A stretch of 64,000 bases of DNA from Promethearchaeota archaeon. Lineage in GTDB: Archaea; Asgardarchaeota; Lokiarchaeia; Sigyniarchaeales; SOKP01. The notes beneath the pieces were generated by a model that saw nothing but the letters and a program-made list of their open reading frames with translations, was not told where the DNA came from and searched no databases. The position numbers were made by a program, and so were the translations under genes. Below are positions 55,686 to 64,000 of the stretch, piece by piece (position 1 is the stretch's first letter; each line of letters starts with the position of its first letter). The DNA lies in assembly GCA_016839705.1 (NCBI GenBank), contig JAEOTR010000035.1, forward strand, positions 44,658 to 108,657, read 5' to 3'.

Positions 55686-58091
55686 TTGAACTTTCAAAAA
55701 CAATTTAACGGTTGGCTTTTTGATGTCTCCGCAAATAGCAATGGAGTGATTCTTTGGGTGAAAACCGCAAAAGAGCAAAAGATTGTAAAAATATTTGATG
55801 ACTTCTACCCCGAGTTTTTTGCTGTGCCAAAGAAGCGTATGGGTAAAGACTTTAAGCGGTTGGAGAACATTCTTCAGTCCCATCACGATGTAAAAGACGT
55901 GCGGATTTGCGATAAATATGTGAAGCTAGAAGATCATAAGAAGACAAAAATCTTTGGAGTCTCAGTGGTGAAACCTTCAGTATTTAAAAAGACAATTAAA
56001 GCAATTGATAAGATTGGTTTCTTTACTTTATATAATACCGATCTTCCAATCGCTCAAATGTATTTCTATATGAATGATCTCTTTCCCATGTCGTTGTGCC
56101 GCTTCGAGATCAAATTTGAAAAAAAGAGAAAAACTGGGGAGCAGTTCATGCAGTTAATGTCATTAGCTTTAAAAGATGATAATGAGGTACTGTTTTATGA
56201 TTTACCTCCAATAAAAGCTGTATGGCTGGATATCAAAATAAATCAACGAGGGTTAAGAACGTACTTTAATGACCCTCTGGAATACGTAGAAGTGAGTATT
56301 GTTGAAAAAGATCACACGTCTAACATCCCCAGGGCAGATGGTCAGAAAAAAAAAACGATTCTCATCGATGAGGCTGATGAAGCAGAAACCATCAAAGCAA
56401 TTAGCAAGGTCATTGAAAGATTGGATCCTGATATTATACTAACTCGTGGAGGAGATGAATTTGTATTTCCATATTTGGTTGCACGAGCATCAGTGAATCA
56501 CGTGTTACGAGATCTCTATCTTTCTCGGAATAAAACACCACTAAGAAATTGCATCTTTCACCTGTCAGGAAACTCAGATCATTATATGACTTATGGGATA
56601 ATAATGCGTCGCTCAAAAACACAGGTGTATCTTACTGGACGTTTTCATTTGGATACCACATCTTATGGGAGTTTACACTTTAGCGAGGGAAATATACCCG
56701 GAGTCATTGAAGTTGCAAGGATATCTCGAGTTCCTATGCAAAGATTATGTAGAATAACAATTGGAGGTGCGCTTCAGTCGATACAGTATTATAATGCGTA
56801 CAAGCTAGGTCACCTTATTCCACCTTTCAAGAAAAGTCCTGAAGGATTTAGAAGTGGCATGGATCTGATCACGAATGACCGAGGGGGTCACATATTCGAA
56901 CCGTTGATTGGTGTTTTTGATCAAGTTGTAGAACTAGACTTTTCTTCAATGTATCCCTCCCTAATGGCTAATTTTAACATATCTTCAGAAACTCTCAATT
57001 GCAAATGTTGTAAAGATGACGGCACCGGTGTAAAAGTACCGGGCTTAGATTTCCATATATGTTCGAAAAGAGAAGGGATAATCTCAAAATCTATTAGCTT
57101 ACCATTACGGAAGAGATTGGAATGTAAGGAATATAACAGGCACAATGATGATTTGCGATATAAATTCGTTGATATTGCTCTAAAATGGGTACTTGTAGTG
57201 AGTTTTGGATACTTAGGCTTTAGAAACGCTCGATTTGGTAAGATTGAGGCACATCAAACAGTTTGTGCGTTTGCTCGTGAATTCCTTATGCGATCTGCCG
57301 AAATTGCCACAAAGTATGGATGCAGAGTCGTCCACGGAATTGTTGATTCAATGTGGCTCCAAGACACCAAAGGAAGAACTCCAGAAGAATTTGAAAGACT
57401 GACAAAAGAAATTGCAGACGAAATAACAAAAACTGTTGGCGTGCCTATGAGCTGGGACGGACGTTTCAATACCATCGTTTTCCTACCCTCTCGAGCAGAA
57501 CCTGACGTACCCGCACTCAGTCATTATTGGGGTATAAAATCTGACGGCGAGGTTAAGGTAAGAGGTATCGAAGTAAGACGTAGAGATATACCCAAAATCG
57601 TAAAAGATGCTCAGTATGCATTTATTGATACATTCCAAGGAGCAGAGACAGTCGAAGAATTCAAAAAGAGAATTCCCGATGCAAAGAAAAAGCTCTATGA
57701 ATATGTAGAAAGAATATATTCCGGGAACGTATCAAGAGATGAGCTTACAATTCGTCAGAAAATCTCTCGAAGACCCTCTCAATATAAAGTTAATAGTTAC
57801 CAAGCGGTTGCTGCTCGACAATTAGAACGATCAGGTGTTATTGCTTCGGCAGGAAAAAACGTGAGATATATTATTCTTAATGCAGAAGCGGATCCAGATT
57901 TTCCTGAAAAAAAAGTCATTCTTTCAGACTTATATGATGACAATAAACACGAATATGATAGAAAGAAGTATGTTGAATTGCTGAAAAGAGCTTTTGAAAA
58001 CATCTTTCCTTTTGAATTTGAGCTTGATGATTTACTGAAGCCAGATTATAATAAGAAGTCTCTTCAGAAAGATCTGTCATGTTTCATTTAA
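55686..58091 (+). CDS. Divergent family-B DNA polymerase
   Basis: The 801-residue protein begins NFQKQFNGWLFDVSANSN. The exonuclease-like region has VWLDIKINQRG, where the usual DxE is changed, so proofreading is probably lost. Motif A, LDFSSMYPSLM, and a motif-B-like KWVLVVSFGYLG are kept. Motif C reads VHGIVDSMW instead of YGDTDS: the first Asp is lost and the second kept. A zinc-like CKCCKDDG to FHICSKR insertion lies after motif A. The polymerase may be active at reduced fidelity or non-catalytic. Start is TTG with GGGAAAGA upstream. Confidence 0.8.
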   Translation: MNFQKQFNGWLFDVSANSNGVILWVKTAKEQKIVKIFDDFYPEFFAVPKKRMGKDFKRLENILQSHHDVKDVRICDKYVKLEDHKKTKIFGVSVVKPSVFKKTIKAIDKIGFFTLYNTDLPIAQMYFYMNDLFPMSLCRFEIKFEKKRKTGEQFMQLMSLALKDDNEVLFYDLPPIKAVWLDIKINQRGLRTYFNDPLEYVEVSIVEKDHTSNIPRADGQKKKTILIDEADEAETIKAISKVIERLDPDIILTRGGDEFVFPYLVARASVNHVLRDLYLSRNKTPLRNCIFHLSGNSDHYMTYGIIMRRSKTQVYLTGRFHLDTTSYGSLHFSEGNIPGVIEVARISRVPMQRLCRITIGGALQSIQYYNAYKLGHLIPPFKKSPEGFRSGMDLITNDRGGHIFEPLIGVFDQVVELDFSSMYPSLMANFNISSETLNCKCCKDDGTGVKVPGLDFHICSKREGIISKSISLPLRKRLECKEYNRHNDDLRYKFVDIALKWVLVVSFGYLGFRNARFGKIEAHQTVCAFAREFLMRSAEIATKYGCRVVHGIVDSMWLQDTKGRTPEEFERLTKEIADEITKTVGVPMSWDGRFNTIVFLPSRAEPDVPALSHYWGIKSDGEVKVRGIEVRRRDIPKIVKDAQYAFIDTFQGAETVEEFKKRIPDAKKKLYEYVERIYSGNVSRDELTIRQKISRRPSQYKVNSYQAVAARQLERSGVIASAGKNVRYIILNAEADPDFPEKKVILSDLYDDNKHEYDRKKYVELLKRAFENIFPFEFELDDLLKPDYNKKSLQKDLSCFI

Positions 58092-58116
58092 TACAGATTA
58101 GAGATTAAGCCGATAG

Positions 58117-58992
58117 TTATAATATTAGGTTTCTTCCATCGAATATTGGTTTCATTTCTAGCTGAGTAGCTTTTTCCTGCATTTCCTCCTCTGGAGGACC
58201 CATTTTGTAACGGCTAGCTGCATCGAGTATTTTAGGCAAAACATGAATATCGCTGCTTGTATTGAGGAAAATTCCTTCTCTTTTCAAAACCCAATGAACA
58301 GCACGGTCTATATCGATTTGATCCTCAAAAGGTTCGTACCATGTAGATCGGATCCTTTCTTTTTTACCCCAGGGGCGTCGTGCTAACGATTTGATTGTTT
58401 GCACTGCCACTTTGCGTTCCATAGATAATTCTAAAAGGCTTTCAAAATCAGTCGCATATTTTGGATTTTGTATCATCATATAATTATATGGTAAAAGAAC
58501 AGAATCAAATTCAAATTCTTCCAAGCTTTGTTTGTGCATAGCAGCTACTGTGTATCCGTGTCCTGTCACGCCAATATATTTCACTAACCCCTGTTTACGG
58601 GCTTCAACAGCGGCTTTTAAGGCTCCATCAACCCCCATTACTTTTTTCCAGCTAGCTCGAGACGTTAGATTATGGAATTGAATTAGATCTATTGACGATA
58701 CCCGCAATCGCTTAAGAGAGTCTTGTATTTGATCGACTGCTTCCTGGTACCCTCTTCTAAATACTTTTGTGGCAAGGAAGAACTTATCACGATGTTTCTC
58801 CATCCAAGGGCCAATTCGTAATTCTGATTCTCCATATCCTGCAGCCGTATCAATATGATTTATACCATATTTAAGAAGTACTTCTAGGGTTTGATCCGCT
58901 TCATCTTGTGTAACATTACTAAAAGCTGCAGCTCCAAAAATGATTCTGGTACTCATGTGACCAGTTTTACCAAATTCAAGTTTAGGTATCAT
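58117..58992 (-). CDS. Aldo/keto reductase
   Basis: The 291-residue enzyme has GINHIDTAAGYGESELRIG (catalytic Asp and Tyr), LATKVFRRG (catalytic Lys) and IDLIQFHN (His), the aldo/keto reductase tetrad. NADPH-dependent carbonyl reduction is expected. A C-terminal stretch (RYKMGPPEEEMQEKATQLE) matches the extension of an archaeal/bacterial subset. Substrate unknown. Confidence 0.88.
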   Translation of the reverse strand: MIPKLEFGKTGHMSTRIIFGAAAFSNVTQDEADQTLEVLLKYGINHIDTAAGYGESELRIGPWMEKHRDKFFLATKVFRRGYQEAVDQIQDSLKRLRVSSIDLIQFHNLTSRASWKKVMGVDGALKAAVEARKQGLVKYIGVTGHGYTVAAMHKQSLEEFEFDSVLLPYNYMMIQNPKYATDFESLLELSMERKVAVQTIKSLARRPWGKKERIRSTWYEPFEDQIDIDRAVHWVLKREGIFLNTSSDIHVLPKILDAASRYKMGPPEEEMQEKATQLEMKPIFDGRNLIL

Positions 58993-59452
58993 TTTCTACC
59001 AACTAAATTTGTTTATACTTTTTAAATTTTTACCAATTATTAAAAAAAAAATTAGGGAATTGAAAAAACTTCAAAAAAATCAAAAAGGATGATCACTAAA
59101 CATATCAACTCTAAGAAAATTACGATTATTTTTGTCTGTACATATTGTACACCAATTTCCTTGGTATATAACGCCTTGCGTAGTATCCCATTTGTGGTCG
59201 CGTTTGCATCTGATTTTTAGGGTTTAAATCGTCCCACAATCTTATTTAAATATTCAATATTTGAAAAATTCTAAGTCTCGCTGATCTCTTTAATGCTAGC
59301 TTCAACAAATCAAAAAAGGGAAATGTCAAACTCTTTTGTGATTTAAATATAAGGAATCCGATATTATGATTTATTAATGAATTCTATATAAATTTGCAAT
59401 TGTTATTTAAATTATAGCTAGATTCTTAAACATTAAGTTAAGTGAAAATTTT
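58993..59452. other. Intergenic stretch with a gene fragment
   Basis: Of 460 bases, about 144 hold a zinc-finger fragment on the minus strand (59080-59223). The rest is AT-rich and includes the promoter region for the gene starting at 59453. No RNA gene was recognised. Confidence 0.4.
59080..59223 (-). pseudogene. Fragment of a CxC/HxW zinc-finger protein
   Basis: The minus-strand frame reads KIRCKRDHKWDTTQGVIYQ, then GNWCTICTD. The order C-x-x-x-H-x-W, then I-x-x-G-x-W-C-x-x-C is typical of zinc domains found in DUF4379-like and homing-endonuclease-linked proteins. No start codon is present and stops flank it, so it is a remnant. Confidence 0.5.
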
Positions 59453-59893
59453 ATGAGCTTTAGAATTGAAAGTAAGGACCAATTTGTCGAACTGTGGACG
59501 AATATTTACAATAACGAAGACAAGCCAGATTGGTCCCATATTCTCCCATATTATGATGACAATATCTATTTCCGTGATGCAATTCAAGAAATTCGCGGCA
59601 TGAAAGAATTTAAACCAATGACAGAACGGTTAGTTGAGCGATCTCGAGATTTAAAGATGAAAATTATCAACATTCTTTTTGAGGGAAATATTATTTTTTT
59701 TGAATGGGAGATGACATTAAGATTTAAGAAATATCCGAACTCGAGATTATTCGGTTCAAGTAGAATAACCTTGAATGAAGAGGGTAAAATAATTGCACAA
59801 CGGGACTATTACGATCTTTGGGGTGATATTTTTGATAATATTCCATTTCTTGCAGATAAATATCGGAAGTTTATGAAGAAAAGGTTCGGGTGA
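59453..59893 (+). CDS. SnoaL/NTF2-like protein
   Basis: The protein has 146 residues in the NTF2-like pattern: ILPYYDDNIYFRDAIQEIRGM, then FKPMTERLVERS, IIFFEWEMTLRF and GKIIAQRDYYDLWG. This fold forms a cone that binds small hydrophobic ligands; the substrate is unknown. It overlaps the following SDR gene by 4 bases (GTGA), indicating an operon. Confidence 0.75.
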   Translation: MSFRIESKDQFVELWTNIYNNEDKPDWSHILPYYDDNIYFRDAIQEIRGMKEFKPMTERLVERSRDLKMKIINILFEGNIIFFEWEMTLRFKKYPNSRLFGSSRITLNEEGKIIAQRDYYDLWGDIFDNIPFLADKYRKFMKKRFG

Positions 59894-60837
59894 TTTCCGT
59901 GAATAAATACTTAAAAGAGTATAAGCTTTCTCAGATGCGTGCGATGCGTAAGAATAAAAAAGCAGAGCTTAAGGAATGCCTTGAAGACTTTAATGGAAAA
60001 TTAGTAGTTATTACGGGCGCAACATCTGGAATCGGTTATTATACTGCAAGAAAGTATGCTTCACATGGAGCTAATCTTTTATTAATAAATCGAAACGAAG
60101 AAAAATCAATTACCGTATGCGAAGAAATTCGTCAGGATTTTGGTGTAGAGTGTGAATATAAGATTGCGGATTTTGCCCACATTTCAGAGGTTCGGAATGT
60201 TGCCTATGAGCTTTTAGATTCAAAAATAAAAATTGATGTTTTTATTCATAATGCAGGTGTTTATTCAACAAAAAAGTTGTTTACTGAAGATAATCTTGAA
60301 CTAGTTTTTCAAGTAGATTATCTTGGTTTTTTTATTTTAAATTATATATTAAAGGATAAATTTAAAGCTAATGGTAAGACGAGAGTTTTGTTAGTTAATT
60401 CCGAAGGTCACCGCTTTGCTCTTTCGGGATTGGATTTAGATGATCTTGAATGGGAAAAGCACCATTATTCAGGTTTGCGTAGTTATGGGAAAGCTAAAAC
60501 TGCTCAACTTCTTTCAATGATTAAATTTGACGAGTATTTCGCGGATAGCGGAGTATCTATAAATGCGATGCATCCTGGTAGCGTAAAAACCAACATGGGA
60601 GAAAATAATGGGAGATCTTATCGACTTTTTAAACATCTTTTAATTGATCGATCAGCAAAATCACCTGAGATATCCGCTAAAGCTTTATATTACCTCGGAG
60701 TTTCAAAGGAAATGGAAGGAGTGAGCGGAAAATTTTTGCGACTTACTGCAGAAGAAGAACCAGCACCTCATGCATTAGATAGAGAAGTTGCAGGGGAGCT
60801 TTGGGATTTAAGCATCAAGTTAGGTGGTTTAGAATAA
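59890..60837 (+). CDS. Short-chain dehydrogenase/reductase
   Basis: The 315-residue SDR has VVITGATSGIGYYTA (cofactor loop), HNAGVYS and the catalytic SYGKAKTAQL (Tyr-x3-Lys). NADP is likely because basic residues follow the first strand (LLINRNEEK). GTG at 59890 is the open frame start; GTG 59899 with a GGTGAT site 4 bases upstream is an alternative. The next gene begins before this one stops (overlap of 37 bases). Confidence 0.88.
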   Translation: MISVNKYLKEYKLSQMRAMRKNKKAELKECLEDFNGKLVVITGATSGIGYYTARKYASHGANLLLINRNEEKSITVCEEIRQDFGVECEYKIADFAHISEVRNVAYELLDSKIKIDVFIHNAGVYSTKKLFTEDNLELVFQVDYLGFFILNYILKDKFKANGKTRVLLVNSEGHRFALSGLDLDDLEWEKHHYSGLRSYGKAKTAQLLSMIKFDEYFADSGVSINAMHPGSVKTNMGENNGRSYRLFKHLLIDRSAKSPEISAKALYYLGVSKEMEGVSGKFLRLTAEEEPAPHALDREVAGELWDLSIKLGGLE

Positions 60838-62435
60838 GCGATCAAGACGCTAGAATTGTTATAGTTGGAGCAGGCATGGCAGGATTAACTGCCGCTGCCT
60901 ATTTATCAAGAGCAAAATATGATGTTCTTTTAATTGAAAAAAATAAAGAAATTGGAGGTCTTGTAAATTCATTTCAACGAGATGGATTTGTTTTTGATAC
61001 AGGTGCCAAATCTATTGAAAATTCTGGAATTATTCGACCATTTTTAGATGATCTCGGAATTGAACTTGAGCTTCTTCAAAGTCCAGTCTCAGTTGGCATT
61101 GAAAAAGATGTTATTAATGTTATTTCGGAAGATAGTTTGAATGATTATAAAAACTTGCTTGAAAAATTATACCCTGAATATATAGAAGACGTCTATAAAA
61201 TTATTTCATTTATTCAAAAAATAATGAAAGTTACGGCTGTTTTATATGGGATAGATAATCCCATTTTTAAGGACTTAAAGAAAGATAAAGCCTTTCTCTT
61301 TAAGAAACTACTCCCATGGTTGGGAAAATTCTTGCTAGCAGTCCGTCGAACTAATCGACTAAACGAACCAGTTGAAGAATTCTTAGAACAAATGTCAACA
61401 TACAAACCACTTACTGATATAGTCGACCAACATTTTTTTAAAAATACCCCTACATTTTTTGCTATGGGCTATTTTTATGTTTTTCTTGATTATTTTTACC
61501 CTAAGGGCGGTACAGGTGAATTACCAAAAGCAATTTACCAAAAGATTATTGAATGGGGAGGAGAAACCAAAACTGAAACAGAAATATCCAAAATAATTCC
61601 GTCAAAAAAAATTGTGATCGATCTTAATGGTAATAATTATCCATATGATTATCTTATCTGGGGTGCAGATTTAAAAACACTTTACAATAAGATTAGCATG
61701 GAAAATTTGGATGAAAAAATTTCTCGCAAAATCAATGAGCAAAAGGAAAAATTCCTTTCATATCGTGGTGGAGATTCGGTATTTACATTGTTTCTGGGAT
61801 TAGATGAACCTCTGGAAAAATTCGGAGCTATTTCAAATGGTCATTTCTTTTATACTCCTTCGAAAAAAGGTTTAGGAGAGATACATCGTTCTGAACTTAA
61901 ATCATTAATCGATAATTTTGAAAATACACCAAAAGAAGAGATATTACAGTGGTTAGATAAGTTTTGTGAGTTAAATACTTATGAGATTTCAATACCTGCC
62001 CTGAGAGATCCCTCTTTAGTTCCAAAAGGAAAAACCGGTCTGATTGTTAGCATGCTTTTTGAATACGATTTATTTAAAAGGGTTAAAGAAGCTTCGTGGT
62101 ATGAAGAATTTAAAACAGAAGTTGAGAATCGTATTTTGGAGACTCTAACAAATTCTATTTATCCTGATATCAAAGATAAGATTCTTTTCCGTATTTTATT
62201 AACACCCATAACAATTTTAGACAGAGTTGGAAGCTCTGAAGGGGCAATAACGGGATGGTCATACGAAAAACCAGTGCCTGTAGTGAATTCCCTTCTAAAA
62301 ATATATAAATCTGTTGTAACACCTATTCCCAATGTATGGCAAGCAGGTCAATGGGTTTATAGTCCTTCTGGAATACCTATTGCGATTCTTACTGGTTTAA
62401 TTGCAGCTCAAAAAATAATGAAAAAAAAATTTTAA
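60801..62435 (+). CDS. FAD-dependent oxidoreductase of the CrtI/phytoene-desaturase family
   Basis: The 544-residue protein has IVIVGAGMAGLTAAAYLSRA at its FAD site, then EKNKEIGGLVNSF, and the C-terminal WVYSPSGIPIAILTG, the closing motif of carotenoid desaturases and retinol-saturase-like enzymes. A TTG at 60801 is the open start, but no ideal ribosome site is seen and a start nearer the conserved VIVGAG segment is possible. It follows the NTF2-like and SDR genes, so a three-gene isoprenoid or lipid pathway is likely. Confidence 0.85.
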   Translation: MGFKHQVRWFRISDQDARIVIVGAGMAGLTAAAYLSRAKYDVLLIEKNKEIGGLVNSFQRDGFVFDTGAKSIENSGIIRPFLDDLGIELELLQSPVSVGIEKDVINVISEDSLNDYKNLLEKLYPEYIEDVYKIISFIQKIMKVTAVLYGIDNPIFKDLKKDKAFLFKKLLPWLGKFLLAVRRTNRLNEPVEEFLEQMSTYKPLTDIVDQHFFKNTPTFFAMGYFYVFLDYFYPKGGTGELPKAIYQKIIEWGGETKTETEISKIIPSKKIVIDLNGNNYPYDYLIWGADLKTLYNKISMENLDEKISRKINEQKEKFLSYRGGDSVFTLFLGLDEPLEKFGAISNGHFFYTPSKKGLGEIHRSELKSLIDNFENTPKEEILQWLDKFCELNTYEISIPALRDPSLVPKGKTGLIVSMLFEYDLFKRVKEASWYEEFKTEVENRILETLTNSIYPDIKDKILFRILLTPITILDRVGSSEGAITGWSYEKPVPVVNSLLKIYKSVVTPIPNVWQAGQWVYSPSGIPIAILTGLIAAQKIMKKKF

Positions 62436-62534
62436 AAGCTCCAAACTTAATAGAAAATATAATATAGAAAAAATCCTAAAGTTGAGATGCCATAAATAAC
62501 ATCCCAAATTGTTTTTTAATATAAGATTTCATGA

Positions 62535-62919
62535 TTTCGCTATAATTTAGAAGACTTAAAAGATAATGGTAAAATCAACCAGTTTTCTAATAATCTACTA
62601 ATGAAATTTATAATGTATGCTAAAAAAGAATTTGATCCAATGATGAGTGAAAACATATTAAATTTAATTAGAGTTTTCATGGAGGAAGTTGCTCAGTTAA
62701 CAAAAAAAAAAAAATTAACAAAATAAAACCAACTAAACTCGTTCGTGGCATCGTTACATTAAGTAAAGCTCATGCAAGAATGGCTCTTCGAAATGAAATT
62801 AATCGGAAAAATTTTTTGCACGAATTTAAAATTAGTTTTTTCGAAAAAGTGGCTATATGGCTTTTATTGAAGAAAAAGAAATGTTCCTTGATGAAGTATT
62901 AGAAAACTTGAAGAATTAA
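62535..62919 (+). pseudogene. MCM helicase C-terminal remnant with frameshifts
   Basis: Frame one reads FRYNLEDLKDNGKINQF, then FIMYAKKEFDPMMSEN and IRVFMEEV. This parallels the MCM arginine-finger segment (SRFDL), the YIAYAR-type helix and its continuation. After a run of A residues near 62702 the frame shifts, giving KLVRGIVTLSKAHARMALRNEI, like the last helix of MCM. It shifts again to FIEEKEMFLDEVLENLKN and ends at TAA 62917. With no ATPase core the gene is broken. Confidence 0.5.
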
Positions 62920-63096
62920 TTAACACTTAATATAGGCTAGTGAAACTACTATAGGATTTTTCATGTCTTTGTATCTCTGCAGATAGATACTTAGAGTCAA
63001 GTTGTGATAATTTATTTGCCTTTGAATAACATTAATAATGATTTTAATCATTGATGCTTAAGACTTTAATATTGGGAATTATTTCTATTTTTGAAT
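62920..63096. other. Short AT-rich spacer
   Basis: A spacer between the MCM remnant and the last gene. No feature other than a likely promoter upstream of ATG 63097. Confidence 0.3.
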
Positions 63097-64000
63097 ATGA
63101 AAATTTTAGATGATGAAAAATTTATCAGAAATGTGGAAAGCTTAATTGATCCAAAGGAAGTTAGCTTTTTGTATTTCTTCCAAACATTCAAAAGGCTTTT
63201 GCCTCGCTTCCTTTTTAAAAAGCTATTAAATAAGACTTCAAAAAAGACTCCCTACATTGGCTTTGTAATTGAACCTTATAGTCTGTTTTTATTCTTTAAG
63301 CTTAAAAATATCGAAAAAGCAAAATCATTATTGCCGGAACGCTATGAGTTGAAAAAGACCAGAATTTTTGCTGATGAAGAACCAGAACACTATTTGGGAA
63401 TGGGGGTTTTCAATACCCGGGCAAGTACTTTTTGGGGTTCTAGGCTAGAATCATATCTCGTTGCAGAAGATAAAGAAACCGGTCATATATCCTGGATTTT
63501 TATCGATATTCTGAGCAATACAATAATTTATCTCCCTTCAGTAGGAGTTGTAGATAGAAACAGTAAAAATGCTATTTATACGACTAGCTCAAAGGGAGAT
63601 CTACTACTGGATTTTAAAGAAGACACAACTGACCGAAAGATAATTTTAACGGGTAATATTACCAATGGAAAAATGCGCAACCTTGATCAACCCCTTTGGG
63701 TGATAGGAAATACATCTATCGGTCACCGTAAAAAATTTTCAGATAATAAAGATGATCCATTTGCTGTAATATTTGATCCTGCTGAAGTTGAAAAAGCTTT
63801 AGACATTCCTATTGAGGATATTCACTTAAAGTTTAATACACTTTTCCCAGATTTAGCAGAGCCGGAACTATGCAAGGTGCTATGTTTCCCCTTCGCTCAG
63901 CACTATATTGCCGACAGTCCAGGTCGTCGCACCTATATCAAAGATATCAATGACATGATCGAGAATTATAACAAAATTGCAGATATGGAAGAAATTAAAA
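63097..64000 (+). CDS. Unknown protein, 3' end outside window
   Basis: An open frame of 301 codons starts at ATG 63097 (MKILDDEKFIRNVESL) and runs off the window. Features include YIGFVIEPYSLFLFFKLKN and HYLGMGVFNTRASTFWGS, then LESYLVAEDKETGHISW. The middle resembles an acetoacetate-decarboxylase-like beta fold, with a Tyr/Gly-rich opening and E-x-x-L-x-V-A-E strand, but no catalytic Lys is certain. It may belong with the preceding isoprenoid gene cluster. Confidence 0.55.
   Translation, partial: MKILDDEKFIRNVESLIDPKEVSFLYFFQTFKRLLPRFLFKKLLNKTSKKTPYIGFVIEPYSLFLFFKLKNIEKAKSLLPERYELKKTRIFADEEPEHYLGMGVFNTRASTFWGSRLESYLVAEDKETGHISWIFIDILSNTIIYLPSVGVVDRNSKNAIYTTSSKGDLLLDFKEDTTDRKIILTGNITNGKMRNLDQPLWVIGNTSIGHRKKFSDNKDDPFAVIFDPAEVEKALDIPIEDIHLKFNTLFPDLAEPELCKVLCFPFAQHYIADSPGRRTYIKDINDMIENYNKIADMEEIK

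Noticed and set aside
1..64000. General reassignment of TAG to an amino acid
   Set aside because: TAG ends at least ten apparently intact genes, including psmA, rfcL and grpE (followed by TAA), so it acts as a normal stop.

Overview
The window looks like part of a chromosome from an Asgard archaeon, most likely of the Lokiarchaeia type. This is inferred from gene content, not from rRNA, since no rRNA or tRNA is visible. The DNA is AT-rich. Information processing is archaeal: TFB, proteasome alpha subunit, replication factor C genes and a divergent family-B DNA polymerase. These sit beside proteins of the sort found in Asgard genomes: a Rab-like GTPase (44.4-45.0 kb), a putative gelsolin-fold protein with a SAP/HeH-like tail (35.1-36.1 kb), an arrestin-like protein (4.4-5.0 kb) and a 1644-residue TPR/coiled-coil repeat protein (38.0-43.0 kb). 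Two geranylgeranyl-reductase-family genes fit archaeal ether-lipid metabolism. Many genes have AGGTGA-like ribosome sites followed by ATG, GTG or TTG.

Layout. 0-4 kb: the end of a geranylgeranyl reductase, a VOC protein and a FATP-like acyl-CoA synthetase. 4-10 kb: small zinc-ribbon, membrane and wHTH proteins, an arrestin-like protein, a DUF3795 protein and an ScdA/YtfE-like hemerythrin. 10-12.9 kb: a decayed zone with a partial duplicate of a small gene, a broken TPR gene and a gene with an internal 36-bp tandem repeat. 12.9-17.8 kb: a grpE-dnaK-dnaJ-tfb cluster in which grpE and dnaK have visibly richer GC than the surroundings. 17.9-29.9 kb: ABC exporter, cyclase-family hydrolase, universal stress protein, an SCP2-like/tocopherol-cyclase-like pair, MFS carrier, peptidase T, enoyl-CoA hydratase and acyltransferase. 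30.1-34.0 kb: a GNAT-rfcS-rfcS2-rfcL operon in which rfcS2 has lost its ATPase motifs. 34.6-35.07 kb: a gene-free stretch with a series of hairpins, a candidate structured RNA. 35-48 kb: gelsolin-like protein, RHH regulator, DUF362, the giant repeat protein, a wHTH protein, psmA, the GTPase, a hydrolase and small Asgard-like proteins. 48.5-58.1 kb: RecA-fold protein with a degenerate P-loop, GH20 hexosaminidase, a zinc-ribbon/KE-repeat protein, a ferredoxin plus a geranylgeranyl reductase interrupted by one amber codon, and a small coiled-coil protein in frame with a divergent PolB. 58.1-64 kb: aldo/keto reductase, an NTF2-SDR-FAD oxidoreductase operon, an MCM pseudogene and an unknown gene running off the end.

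Themes: isoprenoid and lipid metabolism, protein quality control, replication-clamp loading and cytoskeletal or trafficking-type proteins, with an unusual number of short gene remnants. No insertion sequence, CRISPR array, prophage or tRNA was recognised. The points most worth following are the hairpin-rich intergenic region, the gelsolin-like/SAP fusion, the ATPase-dead RFC subunit, the amber-interrupted reductase and the in-frame stop between the small protein and PolB.
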